Origin: Nitrogeniibacter aestuarii
Lineage (GTDB): Bacteria; Pseudomonadota; Gammaproteobacteria; Burkholderiales; Rhodocyclaceae
Length of the DNA: 64,000 bases
Direction: 5' to 3'
NCBI RefSeq assembly: GCF_017309585.1
Contig: NZ_CP071321.1
Location: 1,116,001 to 1,180,000, forward strand
Under the pieces are notes generated by a model. It did not search any database. It had not been told where the DNA came from and saw nothing but the letters and a program-made list of their open reading frames with translations. The first letter of the stretch is position 1. Each line of letters starts with the position of its first letter. The translations under genes were made by a program, and so were the position numbers. Positions 57,433-64,000 of this stretch are shown here, one piece after another.

Positions 57433-60400
57433 GCCGTTTCAACCTCTCTGCCTGGGGAATTCGTCACTCTTCCCTGGTCGCTTACTTCCTGATCGTGCTG
57501 ACGCTGATCGGCATGCTGGCATACAAGGATCTGGGGCAGTCGGAAGATCCGCCCTTCACCTTCAAGATCATGCTCGTCCGCGCGATGTGGCCGGGCGCGA
57601 CCGCGAAGGAAGTGGCCGATCAACTGACCGACAAGATCGAAAAGACGCTGCAGGAAATTCCGCAGACCGACAGTATCACCAGCTACTCCAAGCCGGGCGA
57701 GATGGTGATCCTCTTCGAGGTGAAAGATTCCACGCCCGCGAAAGAGATGCCGGACATCTGGTATCAGGTGCGCAAGAAGATCGGCGACATGGCCTACACG
57801 CTGCCTCAGGGCGTGCAAGGCCCGTTCTTCAATGACGAATTCGGCGACGTTTACGGCAATATTTTTGCGCTGGTGGGCGAGGGCCTCAATTATGCCGAGC
57901 TCAAACGGTATGGCGAGGCCGTCCGCACCGAGTTGCTGCGCGTGCCGGATGTGGCGAAGGTGGACTTCTTCGGCGCGCAGGACGAGCGCGTGTTCATCGA
58001 ATTGTCGAACACCAAGCTGGCCACCTTCGGTCTGGCGCTGAGCGACGTCACCGGTGCGCTGGCCAACCAGAATGCGATGATCGAGTCGGGTTTCTTCGAG
58101 ACCGGTGAAGAGCGCATCCGCTTGCGTCCGGATGGCCAGTTCGCGGATCTTGAGGATCTGCGCAATACCCTGATCCGAGCCGGTGGGCGAACGTTCCGCC
58201 TGGGTGACGTGGCCAAGGTCTGGCGTGGCTATGAAGACCCGCCATCCGACCGGGTGCGATTCATGGGGCGTGCGTCGCTGGGGGTCGGGGTCTCCATGCG
58301 CACGGGCGGCGACATCATCGCGCTGGGCAAACATCTCGATGCGGCGGTCAAGCGGATCGACCAGCAGTTGCCCGTCGGGGTGGAGCTGGCGAGGGTTGCC
58401 GATCAGCCACGAGCTGTGCAGCGCTCGGTGAATGAGTTCGTCAAGGTGCTCACCGAAGCGGTGGTCATCGTACTGGCCGTGAGTTTGCTGAGCCTGGGCA
58501 TGCGCACCGGTATCGTGGTGGCGATCACCATTCCCGTCGTGTTGGCCATTACCTTCCTGTTCATGCGCGAATTCGATATCGGGCTGCACAAGATCTCACT
58601 GGGCGCGCTGATCCTGGCCTTGGGACTGCTGGTCGATGACGCGATCATTGCCGTCGAGATGATGGCCACCAAGATGGAGCAGGGGTGGGATCGGCTCAAG
58701 GCCGCCAGCTTCGCTTTCACCTCCACGGCCAAACCGATGCTGTCCGGCACGCTGGTGACCGCAGCCGGCTTCCTGCCGATTGCGACCGCAGCCTCTGCGA
58801 CCGGGGAATACACCCGCTCGATCTTCCAGGTGACGGTCATTGCTCTGCTGATCTCGTGGGTTGCTGCGGTGGTGTTCGTGCCGTATCTGGGCTACTACCT
58901 GCTGCCGGATTTCACCAAGAAGCGCGACAAGCCGGGCTGGCTCGCCCGGCTGGTGGGCAAGGTGTCACCCAGGCTCGGCAAGCGTCTGGCCGCAGCGCAA
59001 CCGGGTGGCGGCGAGCACGACGAACATGCGATCTACGACACCGGCTTCTATCGACGCTTCCGTGTGGTGGTGCAGGCCTGCGTGCGCCACCGCTGGGTCA
59101 CCATTTTCGTGACGCTCGCCGTCTTTGCCGGCTCGATCGTCATGTTCGGTTCGGTGCCGCAGCAATTCTTCCCGGATTCAACCCGGCCGGAGTTGCTGGT
59201 GGATCTGGAGTTGCAGGAGGGCGCCTCGCATCAGGCCACCGAGCGCGAAGTGCGCGATCTTGAGGCCTGGCTGGAAAAACAGGCGGGCATCGAAAACTAT
59301 GTGGCCTATGTGGGCGCCGGGGCGCCGCGCTTCTACCTGCCGATCGACCAGAAGCTGCCCCAGGTGAATTTTGCCGAATTCGTCATCCTGACCGACGGGT
59401 ATGAAGCCCGTGAGGCCTTGAGAGCAAAGCTGATCGAACACTATCAGGGTCGCCCTGACGGCGTGATGGCAGTTGTCAAACGCCTGGAAAACGGGCCGCC
59501 AGTGGGCTTCCCTGTGCGCTACCGGGTCAGCGGGCCGGAACTCGACACCCTGCAGACAGAGGCCGAGCGGGTCGCGGCTGTCCTGCGTGGAAATCCGCAT
59601 TTGAGCAATGTTCACCTGAACTGGAACGAACCCTCCAAGGTGGTGCGGCTGCGTATCGATCAGGACAAGGCTCGCTTGCTGGGCCTGTCATCGGCGCAGA
59701 TCTCCAGCTTCCTGAAAACTTCGCTTCACGGCATGCAGATGACCGAGTTCCGTGAAGGTACGGAAACCATTGGTGTCCTGCTTCGCGGTGCGCCGAACGA
59801 ACGCGAGCACCTGTCCTTGCTCACCGATCTGGCGATTCCGGTTGTGGGCGGTAAAAGTGTGCCCTTGGGACAGGTGGTCACGCCGGAGTATGACTTTGAA
59901 CCCGGGGTGATCTGGCGGCGCAATCGAATCCCGACGGTTCGGGTGCAGGCGAGTCTCTATGACGGCACCCAGCCAGCGGAGGTGGTGGCCCAGTTGTCCG
60001 ATCAGATCGCTCAAGTGCAGCAGAGCCTGCCGCTGGGTTATCGGCTGGAGATCGGGGGGGCCGTCGAGAAGAGTGCCCAGGGTGGCGCCTCTGTTGCGGC
60101 AGGCATGCCCCTGTTCATCATCGTGGTGCTCACCGTGCTGATGATTCAGCTGCAAAGCTTCTCGCGCATGATCATGGTGGTGCTGACCGCGCCACTGGGC
60201 ATCATTGGCGTGGCCTCTGCGCTATTGCTGTTCAACAAACCGTTCGGCTTCGTGGCCATGCTCGGCACCATTGCCCTGTCCGGCATGATCATGCGCAATT
60301 CGGTGATTCTGGTCGATCAGATCCGTCAGGATCTCGAGGACGGCTTTACGCCGTGGGAGGCGGTGGTGGAATCCACCGTGCGGCGCTTCCGCCCGATCAT

Positions 60401-60608
60401 GCTGACGGCGGCAGCCGCCATTCTGGCGATGATCCCGCTCTCTCGCAGCGTCTTCTTCGGGCCGATGGCCGTGGCCATCATGGGTGGCCTGGCAGTGGCA
60501 ACGGTGCTGACGCTGATCTTTCTGCCTGCGCTGTATGCCGCGTGGTACCGCGTCAAGCCCGATGAAACATCGGGCCCGGAGCGCGCCGAGGTGCATCAAC
60601 TGAGCTAA
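57429..60608 (+). CDS. RND family efflux transporter permease
   Basis: 1059 residues with twelve membrane segments in two repeats. The proton-relay aspartates are in GALILALGLLVDDAIIAVE; the second-half segment GTIALSGMIMRNSVILVDQI is also typical. It belongs to the multidrug rather than the heavy-metal group by general features, though the pattern SEDPPFTFKIMLVRAMWPGAT marks a less studied subgroup. The substrate is unknown. With the adaptor upstream and TolC four genes on, the tripartite pump can be complete. Confidence 0.93.
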   Translation: MSRFNLSAWGIRHSSLVAYFLIVLTLIGMLAYKDLGQSEDPPFTFKIMLVRAMWPGATAKEVADQLTDKIEKTLQEIPQTDSITSYSKPGEMVILFEVKDSTPAKEMPDIWYQVRKKIGDMAYTLPQGVQGPFFNDEFGDVYGNIFALVGEGLNYAELKRYGEAVRTELLRVPDVAKVDFFGAQDERVFIELSNTKLATFGLALSDVTGALANQNAMIESGFFETGEERIRLRPDGQFADLEDLRNTLIRAGGRTFRLGDVAKVWRGYEDPPSDRVRFMGRASLGVGVSMRTGGDIIALGKHLDAAVKRIDQQLPVGVELARVADQPRAVQRSVNEFVKVLTEAVVIVLAVSLLSLGMRTGIVVAITIPVVLAITFLFMREFDIGLHKISLGALILALGLLVDDAIIAVEMMATKMEQGWDRLKAASFAFTSTAKPMLSGTLVTAAGFLPIATAASATGEYTRSIFQVTVIALLISWVAAVVFVPYLGYYLLPDFTKKRDKPGWLARLVGKVSPRLGKRLAAAQPGGGEHDEHAIYDTGFYRRFRVVVQACVRHRWVTIFVTLAVFAGSIVMFGSVPQQFFPDSTRPELLVDLELQEGASHQATEREVRDLEAWLEKQAGIENYVAYVGAGAPRFYLPIDQKLPQVNFAEFVILTDGYEAREALRAKLIEHYQGRPDGVMAVVKRLENGPPVGFPVRYRVSGPELDTLQTEAERVAAVLRGNPHLSNVHLNWNEPSKVVRLRIDQDKARLLGLSSAQISSFLKTSLHGMQMTEFREGTETIGVLLRGAPNEREHLSLLTDLAIPVVGGKSVPLGQVVTPEYDFEPGVIWRRNRIPTVRVQASLYDGTQPAEVVAQLSDQIAQVQQSLPLGYRLEIGGAVEKSAQGGASVAAGMPLFIIVVLTVLMIQLQSFSRMIMVVLTAPLGIIGVASALLLFNKPFGFVAMLGTIALSGMIMRNSVILVDQIRQDLEDGFTPWEAVVESTVRRFRPIMLTAAAAILAMIPLSRSVFFGPMAVAIMGGLAVATVLTLIFLPALYAAWYRVKPDETSGPERAEVHQLS

Positions 60609-60672
60609 AATAGCGCAGTTTTCGCCCGCTCATACATATTAGAGTGTGCTAATATTTGCACAGGAGTTGATG

Positions 60673-61326
60673 ATGGATTTCGAACGCGCCCGATTCAATA
60701 TGGTCGAGCAGCAGGTCCGCCCGTGGGAAGTGCTGGATCAGGATGTGCTTGAGTCGATGATGACGGTCAAGCGCGAAGAATTCGTGCCTGCCCAGTTCAA
60801 GTCGCTGGCCCTGTCCGAAGCCGAGATTCCGATCGGTTGCGGTCAGATCATGCTGGCGCCGGTAATTGAGGGCAAGCTGCTTCAGGCCGCCCAGGTCAAG
60901 AAGACCGACACGGTGCTGGAAATCGGCGCAGGCTCTGGCTACTTCGCGGCCCTGCTGGCCTCCCGTGCCGAGTGGGTGCGCTCCATCGAGATCGAGCCCC
61001 AGCTGGCTTCCCTGGCGAGCAATAATCTGCACAACGCCGGTGTCGAAAACGTCATCGTTGAAGAGGGCGACGGCGCTGAGGGCTGGGCCGATCGTGGGCC
61101 GTACGATGTGATCGTGGTCTCCGCCGGCATGCCGATGCTGCCGCAGGCCTTCAAGGCTCAGCTCAATGTGGGTGGCCGCCTGGTCGCGTTCATCGGTGAG
61201 GGCCATCTGATGACGGCACGTCTGGTGACCTGTGTGAGTGAAGGCAAGTTCGAGACCGTGAATCTGTTCGAGAACGTCGTGCCGATGCTCAAGAATGCCA
61301 AGCGCGCCGACGGCTTCCGCTTCTGA
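60673..61326 (+). CDS. pcm: Protein-L-isoaspartate O-methyltransferase family protein
   Basis: 217 residues from the ATG at 60673, six bases after AGGAG; the ATG at 60670 is too close to it. SAM motif VLEIGAGSGYFAALLA, preceded by IGCGQIMLAPVIEGKLLQAA, fits the PCMT family that repairs isoaspartyl residues. The GCGQ pattern in place of the usual SQP is common in betaproteobacterial members located before tolC (from memory). It starts 64 bases after the pump gene with its own leader. Confidence 0.85.
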   Translation: MDFERARFNMVEQQVRPWEVLDQDVLESMMTVKREEFVPAQFKSLALSEAEIPIGCGQIMLAPVIEGKLLQAAQVKKTDTVLEIGAGSGYFAALLASRAEWVRSIEIEPQLASLASNNLHNAGVENVIVEEGDGAEGWADRGPYDVIVVSAGMPMLPQAFKAQLNVGGRLVAFIGEGHLMTARLVTCVSEGKFETVNLFENVVPMLKNAKRADGFRF

Positions 61327-61337
61327 GGTTGAATGTC

Positions 61338-61661
61338 ATGCAACAGTGGTCACCTGCCCAGTTGAAAGAGCGCCTCGATACGGCTGGCGATACTCCGCTG
61401 GTCCTGCTTGACGTGCGTGAGCCGAATGAATTCGAGTACTGCCACATTGATGGTTCGCTGCATATGCCGATGGCGTCGGTGCCGGCGCGGGTGAGCGAGC
61501 TCGACCGCGATGCCGAGACGGTGGTGATCTGCCATCACGGTGGGCGGAGCATGCAGGTCGCCATGTTCCTCAAACAGCAGGGTTTTTCGAACGTCATCAA
61601 TCTGGCAGGGGGTGTCGCCGGCTGGGCACGGCAGGTTGACCCGTCCATGCCCCAGTATTGA
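61338..61661 (+). CDS. Single-domain rhodanese
   Basis: 107 residues from the ATG at 61338; a TTG at 61329 is an alternative. The active-site cysteine is in VICHHGGRSMQVAMFL, and LLDVREPNEFEYCHIDGSLHMPM is the usual N-terminal rhodanese motif. It may transfer sulfur from thiosulfate or persulfides to an unknown acceptor. It lies between pcm and tolC, an order common in this group. Confidence 0.9.
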   Translation: MQQWSPAQLKERLDTAGDTPLVLLDVREPNEFEYCHIDGSLHMPMASVPARVSELDRDAETVVICHHGGRSMQVAMFLKQQGFSNVINLAGGVAGWARQVDPSMPQY

Positions 61662-61680
61662 GACAGCAACGGAGTGGTTC

Positions 61681-62985
61681 ATGAAGCGTAGTCTGGGCGT
61701 CTTGTTGGCAGGGTTGTTTTCGATCTCCGCGCAAGCGGCAGATCTGATGTCGGTGTATCGCGACGCACTGACCCACGACGCGCAGTTCATGGCCGCCAAG
61801 GCGTCGCTGGATGCCGGGCAGGAAAAGCGCATTCAGGGGCGGGCGGGGCTGCTGCCCGGCGTTGGCGCTTCGGCCACGACGGCGTGGAACCAGAACACCT
61901 ACAACGGCACTGACCGCGACTTCAACAGCAATACGATCGGTGCCGAGCTGCGCCAGCCCATATTCAACTGGAACAACTGGGTTCAGTACCGGCAGGGCGA
62001 ACTGCAGACACTGCTCGCCGATGCGCAATTCGAGCTCGCCCGACAAGATCTGATCCTGCGTGTTTCACAGGCCTATTTCGACGTGCTCAATGCGCGCGAT
62101 TCGCTCACCACGCTCAGAACGCTGTATGAAGCTTCGGGCCAGCAGCTCGAGTTGGCCAAGAAGAGCTTCGAAGTCGGAACCGTGACCGTGACAGACGTGC
62201 ACGAGGCTCAGTCGCGATATGACCTCACCTCGGCACAAGTGATTGCCGCCGAAAATGCGCTTGAAGTGGCACGCCAGCGGCTGGCGCAGATCATCGGCAA
62301 AGAGCCTGAAGGTCTCCAGGGCTTGCGTGAAGGTGCAAGCCTTGCCTTGCCCGAGCCGCAGGATATTGGCCAGTGGGCAAGCGCAGCGTCCCAGCAAAGC
62401 TATGGCGTACAGATCCAACAGATCGTGGCAGACATCGCGCAGCGTGAAGTATCGCGAACGCGCGCCGGCCACATGCCCACGCTCGACGTGGTGGCGCGCT
62501 ATGGCGAGTCCAATGCGGGGGCCACGAACTTTACTGATGCGCGCTCTGAAGTGACGACCCGGTCCATCGGGCTTGAGCTCAATGTGCCGATTTTTCAGGG
62601 CGGGCTCGTCAGTTCCCAGACGCGCGAAGCAGCGGCGCTGCTGACCAAGTCCCAGGCTGATCTGGATGATGCTCAGCGCACCGCCGCCCTGGCGGCGCGT
62701 CAGGCGTATCTCGGGGTGACGAGCGGACTGGCGCAGGTCAAGGCACTCGAAGCTGCCCGTGTTTCATCGCGCTCTGCGCTTGAAGCGAACCGCTTGGGCT
62801 ACGAAGTGGGCGTGCGGATCAATATCGATGTGCTCAATGCCCAGAGCCAGTTGGCCGACGCTGAGCAGCAATTGGCCAAGGCGCGCTACGACGCACTCAT
62901 CGCACAATTGCAGCTCAAGGCGGCCGTGGGGACCTTGGGTGAGGACGACGTGGCTCAGCTCAATGAACTGCTGCAAAACCAGTGA
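61681..62985 (+). CDS. tolC: TolC family outer-membrane channel protein
   Basis: 434 residues with a signal peptide (SISAQAAD). It shows the two repeats of outer-membrane efflux proteins: DLMSVYRDALTHDAQFMAAKASLDAG and RAGHMPTLDVVARYGE, long helical parts, and RLGYEVGVRINIDVLNAQSQLADAEQQLAKARYD near the end. It forms the exit duct for type I secretion and RND pumps. It follows the rhodanese by 19 bases and is ended by a terminator. Confidence 0.93.
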   Translation: MKRSLGVLLAGLFSISAQAADLMSVYRDALTHDAQFMAAKASLDAGQEKRIQGRAGLLPGVGASATTAWNQNTYNGTDRDFNSNTIGAELRQPIFNWNNWVQYRQGELQTLLADAQFELARQDLILRVSQAYFDVLNARDSLTTLRTLYEASGQQLELAKKSFEVGTVTVTDVHEAQSRYDLTSAQVIAAENALEVARQRLAQIIGKEPEGLQGLREGASLALPEPQDIGQWASAASQQSYGVQIQQIVADIAQREVSRTRAGHMPTLDVVARYGESNAGATNFTDARSEVTTRSIGLELNVPIFQGGLVSSQTREAAALLTKSQADLDDAQRTAALAARQAYLGVTSGLAQVKALEAARVSSRSALEANRLGYEVGVRINIDVLNAQSQLADAEQQLAKARYDALIAQLQLKAAVGTLGEDDVAQLNELLQNQ

Positions 62986-63003
62986 GGCGGCGTCCCGACT
63001 GAT

Positions 63004-63033
63004 AAAAAGCCGGCACGAGCCGGCTTTTTTTAT
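63004..63033. terminator. Bidirectional terminator between tolC and waaA
   Basis: AAAAAGCCGGC / GCCGGCTTTTTTT with loop ACGA separates converging genes. Confidence 0.95.
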
Positions 63034-64000
63034 TTGCTGGGCTCAAGTGCCGCGTCAATGATGGGGCAGAGCATCGCCATGGTGCGTTCAGTGGCGCCGC
63101 CATGGGCCGAGGCAAAGGCGCACCCCGCCGTGCTCATTGCACGCAACTCTTCAGGTGCAGACAGAAGGCGAGTCGCCAGCTCAATGGCACTGGTGAGGCC
63201 CTCGCAGCGGTGTGCTGCGCCGCAAGCCAGAGCCTGCTCGGCCGCCTGAGCAAAGTTGAACACGCTGGGGCCCAGCAACACCGGTGTGCCAACGGCGCAG
63301 CACTCGATAAAGTTCTGGCCGCCCAGCGGTAGCCAGGTGCCCCCCATGAGGGTGAGATCGGCGAGTGTGTAATAGGCGGTCATTTCGCCCATTGAATCAC
63401 CGATCCAGATCTGCTCGTCCGGCGCTGGGCCGTCTGATTGGCTGCGCCGACCCACCCGGTAGCCTGCCTTCACGGCCAGTTCGGACACGTCGTCGAAACG
63501 CTGAGGGTGGCGCGGCACGATGACCAGAAGTACGCCGGCGGCAATCAGCGGGGCCGCAGCGTCCAGCAAAGGCGCTTCTTCGCCTTCGCGGGTGCTCGCC
63601 GCCAGGACGACCTGCCGCTCGCCGATGTATTTGCGGAAAGACAGTCCACGCTGAATCTGGTCGGGCTGCGGTTGATTGTCGAACTTGATGTTGCCGGTCA
63701 CCGTGACAGCGTGACTTCCCAAGGCTTCGAGTCTGGCCGCGTCGGCTGGGGATTGGGCGCCGATACGCGTAAAGCGGGCAAACGCGGCGCGCGCGATCGA
63801 TCCCATGGTTTCGTAGCGTTTTGCCGAGCGCTCGGACAGGCGGGCATTGACCAGACAGACCGGCAGTGCTGCTCCCTCGCTGGCAGTCAGCAGGTTGGGC
63901 CATACCTCGGTCTCCATGATGATCCCGACTCGCGGCGAGAAGTGTCGGAGAAATCGGCGATGGAGCCAGCGCAAGTCGTAGGGCAGATAGACCGAACGGA
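63030..64000 (-). CDS. waaA: 3-deoxy-D-manno-octulosonic acid transferase (5' part outside window)
   Basis: The frame runs off the right edge; about 323 residues are visible. YLPYDLRWLHRRFLRHFSPRVGIIMETEVWPNLL is the acceptor-domain signature of WaaA, and IWIGDSMGEMTAYYTLADLTLMGGTWLPLGGQNFIE is the CMP-Kdo binding region with the conserved glutamates. It adds Kdo to lipid A in the inner membrane. The converging tolC neighbour is usual in betaproteobacteria. Confidence 0.94.
   Translation of the reverse strand, partial: RSVYLPYDLRWLHRRFLRHFSPRVGIIMETEVWPNLLTASEGAALPVCLVNARLSERSAKRYETMGSIARAAFARFTRIGAQSPADAARLEALGSHAVTVTGNIKFDNQPQPDQIQRGLSFRKYIGERQVVLAASTREGEEAPLLDAAAPLIAAGVLLVIVPRHPQRFDDVSELAVKAGYRVGRRSQSDGPAPDEQIWIGDSMGEMTAYYTLADLTLMGGTWLPLGGQNFIECCAVGTPVLLGPSVFNFAQAAEQALACGAAHRCEGLTSAIELATRLLSAPEELRAMSTAGCAFASAHGGATERTMAMLCPIIDAALEPSK

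Overview
The window is high-GC DNA from a Gram-negative bacterium: porin, TolC, WaaA, RND efflux, many periplasmic quinoproteins and cytochromes c, and three PEP-CTERM proteins. The PEP-CTERM tails, an AcoR-type sigma-54 activator next to an acoXABC operon, and the pcm-rhodanese-tolC-waaA order suggest a betaproteobacterium of the Azoarcus/Thauera/Denitromonas type (inference; no rRNA or tRNA gene was seen).

Layout. 1-1864: a partial methyltransferase-like gene, a DUF2478 protein, a small 4Fe-4S protein and a thioredoxin (minus strand). 1928-11200: a four-PAS diguanylate cyclase, two exported proteins of unknown function, and a 1747-residue CheB-CheR-PAS-kinase-receiver fusion. 11269-21646: thiC copy 1, divergent from a porin / PQQ dehydrogenase / MxaJ-like / cytochrome c / beta-propeller operon, then a second PQQ dehydrogenase and a di-haem cytochrome c. 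21647-24787: an accessory island with REP-like repeats, an IS110-family transposase and an AT-rich NACHT-type NTPase that ends at the IS side. 24802-29655: a MAPEG protein, two PEP-CTERM genes, a broken partial duplicate of the activator gene, and the intact AcoR-type activator. 30021-38307: acoX-acoA-acoB-acoC-lipA-thiS-DUF1097-thiG-lpd. 38326-43329: asparaginase, aspartase, a Na+:amino acid symporter and a divergent HTH regulator. 43475-51112: cold shock protein, MFS transporter, thiC copy 2 with a TPP riboswitch, a PEP-CTERM protein, a sucrose-phosphorylase-like enzyme and thiD. 51187-64000: an adhesin-E/carbonic anhydrase fusion, a MocR regulator, a lipoprotein, a TetR-controlled RND pump, pcm, rhodanese, tolC and partial waaA.

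How it fits together. Four sigma-54-type -24/-12 promoters with exact spacing lie before thiC copy 1, the porin/PQQ operon, the second PQQ dehydrogenase and acoX. Each promoter region also carries copies of the motif TGAGACA or its complement. The only sigma-54 activator in the window sits among them. I infer one regulon: PQQ enzymes oxidise alcohols or 2,3-butanediol in the periplasm, acetoin dehydrogenase cleaves acetoin, and the same signal raises lipoate and thiamine synthesis (lipA, thiS, thiG, thiC copy 1). The two thiC genes differ by one residue. Copy 2 is under a TPP riboswitch that can hide its ribosome site; copy 1 has no riboswitch and a sigma-54 promoter. This would let inducing substrate bypass thiamine feedback, and it is the most interesting system seen here.
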